Assembly (NCBI GenBank): GCA_014729935.1 | Contig: WJJB01000445.1 | Coordinates: forward strand, 1 to 12,997 | Length of the DNA: 12,997 nucleotides | Source: Candidatus Bathyarchaeota archaeon | GTDB lineage: Archaea; Asgardarchaeota; Lokiarchaeia; Sigyniarchaeales; Sigyniarchaeaceae | Direction: 5' to 3' | Shown here: positions 1 through 7,875 of the stretch, piece after piece | Numbering within the stretch: the stretch's first letter is position 1 | How the letters are laid out: each line of letters starts with the position of its first letter | Notes under the pieces: model-generated | Databases searched by the model: none | What the model was told of the DNA's origin: nothing | The model's input: only the letters and a program-made list of their open reading frames with translations | Program-made: the position numbers and the translations under genes

Positions 1-284
1 AGAATAAACACGGCTCTAAATTCTATTCAAAGGATTGGTGGCGACGGGTGGAAACCATGCCCTTTGCTTGCTTAATTGATGCTAGTAGGGCCCTCACCTT
101 CGAGGATGCCTCCATGGTCTACAAGGACGGGTATTCTGATTTGCTCCGGGCATTGATGGATAATGCACCCGACCTGTCTCACAAGTTCGCCATGGTCCGT
201 GCCTTGAGAGCTGTTGGGAAGCGCCACGATCGGCAGCTGGAGCTCCTGAATACCGTTCACGGTGTGGCATCCATCGGAACTTGA
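1..284 (+). CDS. 3' end of an unrecognised protein (5' end outside the window)
   Basis: The reading frame is open from the window edge (first complete codon at base 3) to a TGA at 282-284, giving the last 93 residues of a protein whose start lies to the left. Third codon positions are rich in G and C, as in the confirmed genes nearby, which supports real coding. The fragment has no recognised motif. It has an aromatic stretch (SKDWWRR) near the left edge and a helical, charged C-terminal half (for example YSDLLRALMDNAPDLSHKF). A GTG at 48 could start a 78-residue protein, but the frame continues upstream without a stop and no ribosome-binding site precedes it, so a longer gene is preferred. 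A competing frame at 1-75 shows a weak TnpB-like tail, so this call is only moderately secure. No function is proposed. Confidence 0.5.
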   Translation, partial: NKHGSKFYSKDWWRRVETMPFACLIDASRALTFEDASMVYKDGYSDLLRALMDNAPDLSHKFAMVRALRAVGKRHDRQLELLNTVHGVASIGT

Positions 285-360
285 TCAACGATGGTTTCTT
301 GCCGTCATCGTGTCGGTTATTTTTTGCCACGCCATCATGGAATTTTCACCCGTTCTTGCG

Positions 361-401
361 GGAGGAAGCCACCTCCTTTAGCTTAGGTGGTGGTAGTTGA
401 C
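361..401 (+). ncRNA. Orphan omegaRNA-like 3' hairpin (IS200/IS605-type right end)
   Basis: The segment has the layout typical of the 3' end of TnpB-associated omegaRNA: GAAGCC at 365-370, a stem, a loop containing CTTTAG, the second arm, then GGTAGTTGAC ending at 401. The arms CCACCT (369-374) and AGGTGG (385-390) are perfectly complementary. The loop is longer than in the usual compact form of this hairpin, which suggests some decay. In intact elements this hairpin closes the right end, and the next bases (here from 402) would be the guide. No intact tnpB lies upstream. The call rests on remembered consensus features, not an alignment, so a chance hairpin cannot be excluded. Confidence 0.5.
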
Positions 402-488
402 GAATCGTGAGTTTTTTGGAAATCTGGAGATGCATAGCTGCCGGGATGTTGCTTCGGTGCATCGCGCTGTGGCTCGCGCTGCATTCGA

Positions 489-496
489 TTCATAAG
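489..496 (+). promoter_or_regulatory. Weak TATA-like box before the GH38 gene
   Basis: TTCATAAG lies about 42 bp before the ATG at 535. If used, transcription would begin near 519 and leave a short leader containing the GTGA (525-528) that sits six bases before the start codon. The match to an archaeal TATA box is poor, and the call rests mainly on its spacing. Confidence 0.22.
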
Positions 497-534
497 GGAT
501 CGCGCACGATGTTCCTTGCAAGACGTGAGCGAAC

Positions 535-3372
535 ATGACTGATTCAACCAAGAAATTAGTTCTGGTTCCGGAAACCCACTGGGACCGCGAATGGTATCTA
601 CCTTTCCAAGAATACAGGGCGAAGCTGGTGCAGATGCTGGACAGGTTGCTGACTATTTTCGCCAAAAACCCCCAATACGTGAATTTCACGTTAGACGGAC
701 AAACCATCCCCCTCGAGGATTACTTGGAGGTGCGTCCCGGCAAGCGGGACGAGTTGCAAGAGGCAATAAGCTCCAAGCGGTTGAGCATCGGACCGTTTTA
801 CATCCTACCGGACGAGTTTCTCGTGTCCGGTGAATCGATGATACGAAACCTGCTTCTGGGTCGCAAGATCGCGCAATCGTTCGGCGTGGAACCCATGAAG
901 GCGGGATACATCCCGGATCCCTTTGGCCATTTTGCCCAGATGCCGCAAATCTTGGCTGGTTTTGGCATCCCCTCCATCATTTTCTCTAGGGGATTCGACG
1001 ATAGTTTCGAGCAACTTGGCCTCGACATGGAATTCAGGTGGGATGCTCCTGGCAATGCTGCAAGCATCATCGGTATCCATCTCGTGAAGCATTACGGGAA
1101 CTGTGCACGGTTGAGCACCATCAAGGATCAAACCACCGGTAATTTCGAGCAAGCATTGCGGCGGATGTACCAGGTTGCGACGGAGATCAACGAGCATACC
1201 GTCACGGATGCAATTTTGCTCAACAACGGAACCGATCACACGTTTGCCCAACCTGAAATCCCCGACATGGTTGCACAATGGAACGAGAAGCACGGTGATG
1301 ATTTTGGCAGGATGATCCAAGCCGATTTCGAGCATTACACCAATCTAGTACTGGAAGACATCGACAAGAAAAACTTGCATCTCAAGCATTTCCAAGGCGA
1401 GTTGCATGGTGGCAGGTACCAGAATCTGCTCTCAGGGGTATTCAGCGCTCGCATGTGGATAAAGCAATGGAACAAGGTCTGCGAGCAGCGATTGAGCAGG
1501 TATGCCGAACCCCTCTCCACCATCGCGTGGATACACGGGTGCGGGAAGCCTGGCAAGAATGGCACGCTGGTTGATGATCGAGAATACCTGTGGACTGGCT
1601 GGAAATGGTTGCTGAAGAACCACCCGCACGATTCCATTTGCGGTTGCAGTATCGATCACGTGCACGACGTGGACATGCGAACGAGGTTCGGGTGGGCAGA
1701 ACAGGTTGCCACCGAGATATTCAAGAACGCCTCGCTCGATATCTGCAAGTCGATGGAAATGGATACTCGGGATGGAGAGCGATTTCCTATCCTGGTATTC
1801 AATCCCTGCCCCAGGGCGCGATCGATGCTCGTAACGATTCCCGTGTTCTTGGACAAGAATATGCTGGAGGTCTTCCCGCCGGGAACCACGCAAGTGGAGG
1901 ACATGGATGGTAATCCCGTGTATAGCTTCACCAGCGAGTGCGACATGGAAGATCGCTATATGCACGTGAATGATGTCATCCATTCCATCAATTTTCTAGC
2001 GAGGAATATTCCCGGGCTTGGTTGGAAGGTTTTCTTTCTAGTACCTGGCGAGGAGCCCGTGGTAACCTTGGAAAATCTGAAGAATAAGGTTAAGTCCAGT
2101 GCAATCTCGGGGAGCATTCCAGATGGCGGGTGGATCGAAAACGAGTTTTACAAGGTAACCATGCACGGTGATGGAACTTTCGACGTGCTGGACAAGGATA
2201 CGGGAGTCTTGTATCAACGCCAAGGAATGTTGGAGGATGTGGGCGATTGGGGTGACGAGTATGACTTCTCGGGACCGGGGGATGGGCAGGAGGACATCAC
2301 GATCCTAAGCGTGGGGCACGTGCGGGACGTTGAGATCGTGAACCACGGTAATATTGCCTCGTTGCGCGCCTCCTACGTGCTACCGATTCCTGTCTCCTTG
2401 GCGGAAGATAGATCTTGCAGGTCAAGCGACACTGTTCCATGCCCTGCAGGGGTGACCGTGACCATCGATGCGGCGACCAAGATGATACATGTCGATGTAA
2501 CCGTGGAAAATAATGCCATGGATCATCGCTTGCGCATGAGATTCAACAGCGGCTTGATGGCAGATGCGGTCGATGCCGAGGGTCATTTTCACGTGATCCA
2601 GCGCCCGGTAGACCTGCCAGAAGGCGAGAATTGGCATCAACCACCGGTGCCAACGAAGCATCAGGACATGTTCGTTTCCGTCTCCGATGGGAGCAATTGC
2701 TTTACCGTGATGAACTTCGGTTTGCCAGAGTATGCACCCTCCCGGGCTCCTGCCGATGGGTCGGTATCCCTTGCCATTACCTTGTTCAGGTCGGTGGGAT
2801 GGCTTTCTAGAGGGGACATTGCAACACGGAAGGGAAATGCTGGACCCGATCTTTCCACGCCCGGTGCACAATGCCTCGGGGTTCATGAATGCTTTCTAGG
2901 CATCACTACCGGTAGCGGGGATTGGTTTACTTCCAAATCACACCTCACGGCGGATGAATTCATTAATCCCATCCAAGTTATTAGCCCCTTGTCACTTGCG
3001 CAAAGCATGCGCATGATCGATGCCTTCATCCTTGGCGTGAACCTTAGCTTGGAGGGTTCAATTAGCGACCCATTACCGGCGATGCATGCTAATTGCGAGT
3101 TGGAGAATGCAGATGCATTCCTGCTCACGGCGTTCAAGCGAGCGGAGAATCAAGACAACGCTTGTATCATCAGGTTGATCAACATGGCAGGTGATCCACG
3201 CGACGGCACGATTCACTTGGGAAAACCCGTGGCAAGCGCAGCCGTCGTGAACCTTGCAGAGAATACCCCTAGTGATGAAGTCAAGGCAGAAATCATCAAC
3301 GTGAACGGCAATTCGATAACTTTTCGAGCGGGGGCGCATGTAATACTCACCATGATGGTCTCTTTCGAGTAG
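535..3372 (+). CDS. GH38 alpha-mannosidase
   Basis: This 945-residue protein is a glycoside hydrolase family 38 enzyme, a zinc-dependent retaining alpha-mannosidase. The N-terminal barrel carries the zinc-binding HWDREW motif (H15, D17). PDPFGHFAQMPQIL (127-140) holds the probable nucleophile and zinc ligand D128, followed by NGTDH (231-235), GELHGGR (288-294) and NHPHDSICG (362-370), which supplies the last zinc-site histidine. The beta-rich region begins near 535 with NEFYKV and includes the family-typical DEYDFSGPGDG (574-584). The length fits the family, and no frameshift is seen. There is no signal peptide or membrane segment, so it should act in the cytosol. The ATG at 535 has GTGA six bases upstream and places the HWD motif at the usual distance from the N-terminus. 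It converges with the ATPase gene, leaving 44 bp between them. The exact linkage preference (alpha-1,2, -1,3, -1,6 or a mannosyl-glycerate type) cannot be read from the sequence. Confidence 0.95.
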   Translation: MTDSTKKLVLVPETHWDREWYLPFQEYRAKLVQMLDRLLTIFAKNPQYVNFTLDGQTIPLEDYLEVRPGKRDELQEAISSKRLSIGPFYILPDEFLVSGESMIRNLLLGRKIAQSFGVEPMKAGYIPDPFGHFAQMPQILAGFGIPSIIFSRGFDDSFEQLGLDMEFRWDAPGNAASIIGIHLVKHYGNCARLSTIKDQTTGNFEQALRRMYQVATEINEHTVTDAILLNNGTDHTFAQPEIPDMVAQWNEKHGDDFGRMIQADFEHYTNLVLEDIDKKNLHLKHFQGELHGGRYQNLLSGVFSARMWIKQWNKVCEQRLSRYAEPLSTIAWIHGCGKPGKNGTLVDDREYLWTGWKWLLKNHPHDSICGCSIDHVHDVDMRTRFGWAEQVATEIFKNASLDICKSMEMDTRDGERFPILVFNPCPRARSMLVTIPVFLDKNMLEVFPPGTTQVEDMDGNPVYSFTSECDMEDRYMHVNDVIHSINFLARNIPGLGWKVFFLVPGEEPVVTLENLKNKVKSSAISGSIPDGGWIENEFYKVTMHGDGTFDVLDKDTGVLYQRQGMLEDVGDWGDEYDFSGPGDGQEDITILSVGHVRDVEIVNHGNIASLRASYVLPIPVSLAEDRSCRSSDTVPCPAGVTVTIDAATKMIHVDVTVENNAMDHRLRMRFNSGLMADAVDAEGHFHVIQRPVDLPEGENWHQPPVPTKHQDMFVSVSDGSNCFTVMNFGLPEYAPSRAPADGSVSLAITLFRSVGWLSRGDIATRKGNAGPDLSTPGAQCLGVHECFLGITTGSGDWFTSKSHLTADEFINPIQVISPLSLAQSMRMIDAFILGVNLSLEGSISDPLPAMHANCELENADAFLLTAFKRAENQDNACIIRLINMAGDPRDGTIHLGKPVASAAVVNLAENTPSDEVKAEIINVNGNSITFRAGAHVILTMMVSFE

Positions 3373-3400
3373 GAAATAAAGGTTTGAATGAACAGCGCTT

Positions 3401-3427
3401 GTTTACCTTCTTTCTTTCACTTTTCAT
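3401..3427 (+). terminator. T-rich stretch, possible terminator of the GH38 gene
   Basis: After the GH38 stop the plus strand has several T runs (GTTTACC, TTCTTTCTTTC, CTTTTC) in 27 bases, as in many archaeal oligo-T terminators. It overlaps the last codons of the convergent ATPase gene. No strong hairpin precedes it. Confidence 0.3.
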
Positions 3428-4232
3428 CCCGAAATAGGTGAGCCAAGAAAAGATCGGGATTATTCAAGAAATCCCTGATGACTTGGACACTTTCCAAGGC
3501 ATCGTAGGTGATGGGTTCCGGGGGGAGCTCGTCAAAGGTATAAATGGTTGCTCCCGGGTAGGCAAGCAACATGGGAGAATGGGTGGCGATGATGAATTGG
3601 CATTGCTGGCTTTCCATTTCCTTCATCAAGCGCAACAATGCTAACTGGCTAATGGGCGAAAGGGGAGCCTCCGGCTCATCCAAGATGTACAATGCACTTG
3701 GAACCATCCTACTCTTGAACAGATCCAAGAATCCCTCACCATGGGACATCGACAGGAGTTCGATGCCATACCGATTTCGTGCTTCGTTCAGGGCGAATGA
3801 CAAGCCGGGGGATGCGCCCGTTTGTCCTTTCACGCTTGCACTGGCTTTTGTGGTTTCTTGCATCTCCCGTTCGAACTTCTTGATTTCTTGCTTGATGCTC
3901 TTTGAGAAATTGAAGAAATCTTCCGCTCGCATGAAGAATCCCTTCCGGCATCTTTGACTCCACGATAATCGCAATACTCCAGCGAGCCGCCTTGCGTGAA
4001 CCAACGTTTCATCCCTTGATACATCTTTTCCGCCCATGGTAGGCAGATTAGCCACACATGCGATGGACTCAATCATGGTAGATTTGCCTGAACCATTCTC
4101 TCCCGCGAAAAACGTCACTGGGGACTTGAAAGTGAAGAACGGCTGGGAACGGACCATTGGTAGGTTGAATGGAAACCCACGCTTCCCGTGCAGTTTATCC
4201 CCCTGTACTTCCATTTCATCAAGCCAGATCAT
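3417..4232 (-). CDS. Small ABC/SMC-type AAA ATPase (COG3910-like)
   Basis: The 271-residue protein is a stand-alone ABC-class ATPase with all key motifs: Walker A GENGSGKST (44-52), an ABC signature-like SMSHGEG (161-167), Walker B YILDEPEAPLSP (182-193) with the catalytic glutamate, and a His-switch ATHSP (216-220). A charged helical stretch at about 110-130 (FSKSIKQEIKKFEREMQE) may be a short coiled-coil insert. The pattern, including FIIATHSPMLLAYPGA and a terminal RDFLNNPDLFL segment, fits the predicted-ATPase group COG3910, whose job is unknown. There is no membrane segment. The start at 4232 is chosen because GGTGA precedes it and because it lies just after the end of the GH43 gene. The frame stays open far upstream, but only as a shadow of that gene. 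It appears to be the last gene of the GH2-GH43 cluster. Why an ATPase of this type is coupled to glycosidases is not clear. Confidence 0.88.
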   Translation of the reverse strand: MIWLDEMEVQGDKLHGKRGFPFNLPMVRSQPFFTFKSPVTFFAGENGSGKSTMIESIACVANLPTMGGKDVSRDETLVHARRLAGVLRLSWSQRCRKGFFMRAEDFFNFSKSIKQEIKKFEREMQETTKASASVKGQTGASPGLSFALNEARNRYGIELLSMSHGEGFLDLFKSRMVPSALYILDEPEAPLSPISQLALLRLMKEMESQQCQFIIATHSPMLLAYPGATIYTFDELPPEPITYDALESVQVIRDFLNNPDLFLAHLFRDEK

Positions 4233-4236
4233 GCCT

Positions 4237-4241
4237 TCACC
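4237..4241 (-). promoter_or_regulatory. Ribosome-binding site of the ATPase gene, containing the GH43 stop codon
   Basis: On the minus strand GGTGA lies four bases before the ATG at 4232. Its TGA is also the stop codon of the GH43 gene (4239-4237). Ribosomes ending GH43 would therefore already sit on the binding site of the ATPase gene, suggesting translational coupling. Confidence 0.6.
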
Positions 4242-5181
4242 AGAAAAACTCGTTATATGGCAGGTTGATGCCTTCCAAGGCTTCGATAACTGCTCGATCT
4301 TGCACTTCGAAAATGGTTCCATGCTTTGCATGGGGCGGGAAGTGAAGGGTATCCCCAATATCCTGCCAAGTGATGCCATCTTTGCTTCGAGCCCCGCCAT
4401 ACCGGTGCGACCGGAAGTACTCGAAGAATATCCACCATTCCCGCGACACCTTGTCGAAGAGAACGCAAGGCCCTTCTGCCCATGTTTCCTTTTGGTTACC
4501 TTCCCCATCCACGATCCTGGTCCTCGAAATCGGCCGCCTTTCCACTTCCCAAGGTCCATCAAGGGATCTTGCTCTTGCCACCAGCACGTGCTTCCGTGCC
4601 AATTCATTTGGCTTGTAGCTATTCTCACCACGCTCATCCTTGAATGCCATGAGGTAAGTGCCATCGTGATAGGAAATGGAGGCATCGATGCAATTGTATC
4701 CCGGGTCGAAAAATGGCTTGGAAGGAGAAAAGCGCTTGAAATCGGAGGTCGTTGAACCATATATCCTGTGATTCATATAGTCATCCGGTTTTCCCTTGTC
4801 CCCGGGAAATGCTGCATCCACCGTGCTGCTCCAGAAGATGAAATAATTCCCCGAACGTTCATCGAGACACGCCTCGGGAGCCCAGGCGTTCCTGGCTGTT
4901 GGATATCCCCCCATGACTGGTATCACGTCCTGGTGGTTCCAATCTACAAGGTTCGTGCTTGTTGCATGGATGATATCACGGGATTCCCATCCATCGGTGC
5001 ACAACAAGTGAAAAACGCCATCCTTGCCCTTGATGATGAACGGGTCACGCCAGTACTTTGCACCCACATTTGACCAGATCACAGGTTCTTGCTTGTTCAA
5101 CTCGGTCCACTTGCGCATATCCGTGGAGATTGCCAAGTGCAACGCGGGCGCAAGCTCCCTGAAAAAGGAAAACACATACAT
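4237..5181 (-). CDS. GH43-like five-bladed beta-propeller glycosidase
   Basis: The 314-residue protein has the layout of glycoside hydrolase family 43 (arabinofuranosidase/xylosidase clan GH-F). The putative catalytic base is D46 in YWRDPF. The second acidic residue, which tunes pKa, is D166 in NCIDASI. The acid is E236 in TWAEGPC. Other family-typical segments are ARNAWAPEACLDE (96-108), NYFIFWSS (112-119), GTYLMAFKDE (174-183) and the closing HGTIFEV (287-293). It is short for the family and has no accessory domain. No signal peptide is seen, so a cytosolic role is likely. The ATG at 5181 has no clear ribosome-binding site, but no ATG, GTG or TTG occurs in frame between it and the upstream stop at 5260-5262. 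The gap to the GH2 gene is 99 bp, and the ATPase follows with four bases between. The substrate could be arabinosides, galactosides or xylosides and cannot be settled from the sequence. Confidence 0.85.
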   Translation of the reverse strand: MYVFSFFRELAPALHLAISTDMRKWTELNKQEPVIWSNVGAKYWRDPFIIKGKDGVFHLLCTDGWESRDIIHATSTNLVDWNHQDVIPVMGGYPTARNAWAPEACLDERSGNYFIFWSSTVDAAFPGDKGKPDDYMNHRIYGSTTSDFKRFSPSKPFFDPGYNCIDASISYHDGTYLMAFKDERGENSYKPNELARKHVLVARARSLDGPWEVERRPISRTRIVDGEGNQKETWAEGPCVLFDKVSREWWIFFEYFRSHRYGGARSKDGITWQDIGDTLHFPPHAKHGTIFEVQDRAVIEALEGINLPYNEFFW

Positions 5182-5280
5182 GGTGCATCTTGGAAATAGA
5201 AGAGGAAATGCTACATAAACATGAAGATTTGAAATCCAAACGAGGTCCCGTCGCTCTGCCTAAGCCTGGTGTTTTATTCT

Positions 5281-7749
5281 TCAATCCAGTACAGCAATAC
5301 TAATGTTGCCGGGATCGATCCCACGTGCATATGCAGTGAGCAAGATCTCTCCAGTTTCCTTGGTTGATTGGATGATGGCAAGAGCTTGCCCCCAGTACGT
5401 GCTGCAACTGCTTGCCTTGTATGCACATTTAGTCGTGAAGTCGGATAGATCCCCGTTATCGATGCCCACCAACCTGCCAGCACCACTCACGCTAAGGGTT
5501 ATTTCAACGTCATGGAGTTGTACCAGCGTTCCGTTTTTATCCACCAAGGATATTTCAACGTTAGCGCAAGCCCTACCATTTGCCTGGAGGGTTGCAGTAT
5601 CGCATTGTAGTTCAAGGCGAGCAGGCTCTCCTGCCGTCACCAGAGAACTTGTGCAAGTCCCTGCACCTGCATTTTTACCAATGGCAACCAACGTCCCTGG
5701 TTCGAACTGCAGGTTCCACTTCATGTCATTCCATGGGTGGTGCTCGCGTCTTTTCTCGCCAAGGGTGCGTCCGTTCAAGATCAATTCCACGGACTCGCAG
5801 TTGGTGAATACCCATGCCTCGAGATTATCTCCAACCCGGTGCTCGAAATTCCAGTGGCAGGCAATCTTTGGAAAATCAAACTGTGGTTTCCCCCGGGGTA
5901 TGTCTGCGTTTTCATCCCTGATGGATAAGTGCACGAAAGGTTCCTCAAGCCAGACGCTAGAATGGAAGCCTGCCTGTGGCTTCAGGAAACCGCTAATGCG
6001 TATTGGAGCATTGGTCCTACCATGGTAGGGATATGGATCACGAACCTCCCCGAGATATTCGATGCCGACCCACAAGAACTGACCGCATGCGTAATCGTGC
6101 ATGGCGATGTCGAACCACGGGTTTCTCGTGGTACAACCGGGATGTAGCTCGCTTTCCGTCAGGTGATTTTCACTTGCTAGCTTGTTGCGATAATAATGGT
6201 GTGCCTCAGCGATAATGATTGCCTTGTCAGGCCATTCTTCATGAAATGCTGGCATTAAAGCTTCCGTGTAGTTAGTGCAAAATACGTCCACGATATCCAT
6301 GAGATAGGGCGGGTGCCGTCTTCGAACGCGGGCGAGTTCCCGCCTCGTGTAATTGGGGGAGGCGACGGTGGTGATTGGTCTGGTGGGATCGAGCTCGCGG
6401 ACCAGCCTTGCCATGCGGACGTGTCCCTTCTTTACACGCGACTTATGCAAGTTATGAATCTCGTTCCCGAGGGACCACAAAATCACGCATGGATGGTTCC
6501 TATCCCGCTTGATGAAGTTCGCCAGTTCCTGCCTCCAGAACCGGATGTATCCCAACCCGCTCCAGCTACCCTTACGGACGGGAATCCACCACTTGTCAAA
6601 TGCTTCATCGATCACCAAGAAACCCATGCGATCGCACAAGTCCAAGAAATTAGCAGCTGGTACTGCATGCGATGTCCTAATGGCATTGCATCCCATTTTC
6701 TTGAGTTTCCTGAATCGCCGTTCCCACACCGCTGGAGGAACCGCAGCACCAACGCACCCACCATCGTGGTGCAAGCACACTCCCTTCAGGATCACGGGTT
6801 CCCCGTTGAGCGTGAATCCCTTCCCGCTAAAGGAAAAACACCTGAATCCAAATGTTTCTATATCCCTGTCCGCGACTTGTCCACCATCATCGAGAATTTC
6901 CACCTCGCCCATGTATAGGTTCGGTTCATCGATGGACCACCTCAAGGGGGATGGAACATGCAATTTCAAGGTAAACCGGGATGATTCAACCACTGGATCT
7001 AGTTTAATCCCTTCTTGGATAATGCTTACCACCTTGTCTCCCCGCGGGTCGATGATGGATATTCGGATTGATACATCATTTACCATACTACTGCCATGTT
7101 CGATCTCCACGTGAACATCCAGATTGGTCGACTCAAGGGATTTTTGCAGCCCGTAATCGCTCCCTGTCAAGTGCTTGCCCTCAACTGGAGTGGCAGGTTC
7201 AACCTTGGGCACCATGAATACACCGTTCCATGGCACGTGCACGGGGTGCTTCACGACGAGCCAAGCGTCACGATAGATGCCGCTTCCCGTGTACCACCGG
7301 CAGGAAGGTTGAATGCTATTGTTCACTTTCACATGCAGGACGTGGGTTACTCCAGGTTGGACATGGTCCGTGATGTCAAGCTCGAACGGGCCATATCCAT
7401 ACAGGTGTTTACCCACCGTCTTGCCATCAATCCACAACGTTGCCCTCATATAAATACCATCGAACCTGATGAAAGTTTTCTGGCCACGAATTCCAAGATT
7501 GGGCACATGCAACTCCCGGCAATACCACCCTGTTCCACAAGGTGCATATCCCCCTGATTTACCGCTCTCGTGGGATTCCAGGAATGGTCCTTCCGAATCC
7601 CAATCGTGTGGGATTACCACGGGGTTCCATCCATCGTGTTCAGGTTCTACATTACCCGGTGTCACTTTCAATGCATTTTTTGGATTTCCCTTGAAGAAAA
7701 ACCATCCATCATCAAGCAACGTTATCCTTGGTCCTCTCGTTCTCGTCAT
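5281..7749 (-). CDS. GH2 beta-glycosidase (beta-galactosidase-like)
   Basis: This 822-residue protein is a glycoside hydrolase family 2 enzyme, a retaining exo-beta-glycosidase. The sugar-binding jelly roll runs from about 10 to 170 (IPHDWDSEGPF at 46-56, FDGIYMRATLWIDG at 96-109, SGIYRDAWL at 156-164). An immunoglobulin-like domain follows to about 310. The catalytic barrel starts at FTLNGEPVILKG (312-323). WSLGNE (425-430) supplies the acid/base E430, and IIIAEAHHYY (511-520) contains the probable nucleophile E515. The segment QFLWVGIEYLGE (557-568) closes the barrel. Beyond it are two beta domains, one with the DUF4982-like VELILNGRTLGEK (654-666) and one Big/invasin-like domain ending the protein. 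This is typical of LacZ-like enzymes, though beta-mannosidase or beta-glucuronidase activity is possible. No signal peptide is present. No other start codon lies close upstream in frame. It is the first gene of the minus-strand cluster and diverges from the kinase gene. Confidence 0.93.
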   Translation of the reverse strand: MTRTRGPRITLLDDGWFFFKGNPKNALKVTPGNVEPEHDGWNPVVIPHDWDSEGPFLESHESGKSGGYAPCGTGWYCRELHVPNLGIRGQKTFIRFDGIYMRATLWIDGKTVGKHLYGYGPFELDITDHVQPGVTHVLHVKVNNSIQPSCRWYTGSGIYRDAWLVVKHPVHVPWNGVFMVPKVEPATPVEGKHLTGSDYGLQKSLESTNLDVHVEIEHGSSMVNDVSIRISIIDPRGDKVVSIIQEGIKLDPVVESSRFTLKLHVPSPLRWSIDEPNLYMGEVEILDDGGQVADRDIETFGFRCFSFSGKGFTLNGEPVILKGVCLHHDGGCVGAAVPPAVWERRFRKLKKMGCNAIRTSHAVPAANFLDLCDRMGFLVIDEAFDKWWIPVRKGSWSGLGYIRFWRQELANFIKRDRNHPCVILWSLGNEIHNLHKSRVKKGHVRMARLVRELDPTRPITTVASPNYTRRELARVRRRHPPYLMDIVDVFCTNYTEALMPAFHEEWPDKAIIIAEAHHYYRNKLASENHLTESELHPGCTTRNPWFDIAMHDYACGQFLWVGIEYLGEVRDPYPYHGRTNAPIRISGFLKPQAGFHSSVWLEEPFVHLSIRDENADIPRGKPQFDFPKIACHWNFEHRVGDNLEAWVFTNCESVELILNGRTLGEKRREHHPWNDMKWNLQFEPGTLVAIGKNAGAGTCTSSLVTAGEPARLELQCDTATLQANGRACANVEISLVDKNGTLVQLHDVEITLSVSGAGRLVGIDNGDLSDFTTKCAYKASSCSTYWGQALAIIQSTKETGEILLTAYARGIDPGNISIAVLD

Positions 7750-7775
7750 GATGCAAGATCCCGGAGGTGTACTCC

Positions 7776-7788
7776 TTGAAAAAAGTTA
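7776..7788 (-). promoter_or_regulatory. Possible TATA-like box of the GH2-GH43-ATPase cluster
   Basis: On the minus strand an AT-rich TAACTTTTTTCAA is centred about 33 bp before the GH2 start codon. No ribosome-binding site is close to that ATG, which would agree with a very short leader. The sequence is not a strong TATA match. Confidence 0.27.
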
Positions 7789-7847
7789 CCGCCATGCTAA
7801 GGTACCATCCCTCCTGCCTAGGGAAAGAAAGATTAACTACCAATGCT

Positions 7848-7875
7848 CCGTGAATAACACGGTGGGAAACCCGTG
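7848..7875 (+). promoter_or_regulatory. Kinase gene start region: ribosome-binding site within competing inverted repeats
   Basis: The GTG start at 7873 is preceded by GGTGGG (7861-7866), a plausible ribosome-binding site. The five-base arm CACGG (7858-7862) can pair with CCGTG at 7848-7852 (loop AATAA) or with CCGTG at 7871-7875, which contains the start codon. The pairings exclude each other. The arms are short, so a regulatory role is only a possibility. Confidence 0.35.

Noticed and set aside
285..400. Frame ending at 398-400 read as a tnpB remnant running into the hairpin
   Set aside because: TnpB genes often end close to this hairpin, but the residues here show no zinc-ribbon or RuvC pattern, so only the RNA-like hairpin is kept.
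1432..1983. Minus-strand open frame of 183 codons inside the GH38 gene, and a similar one at 805-1335
   Set aside because: Both are opposite conserved GH38 sequence including active-site motifs, and are histidine-rich as expected from antisense reading.
4036..4755. Plus-strand open frame of 239 codons opposite the ATPase and GH43 genes
   Set aside because: It is a shadow of two genes whose catalytic motifs are clear; its composition is proline-, cysteine- and serine-rich without domain features.
4233..4760. Extension of the ATPase frame upstream to a 447-residue protein
   Set aside because: This part overlaps the well-conserved GH43 gene on the same strand in another frame, shows no homology pattern of its own, and a good ribosome-binding site precedes the ATG at 4232.
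5045..5284. Open frame of 79 codons starting at a TTG overlapping the GH2 stop
   Set aside because: Most of it overlaps the GH43 gene in a different frame and it has no recognisable features.
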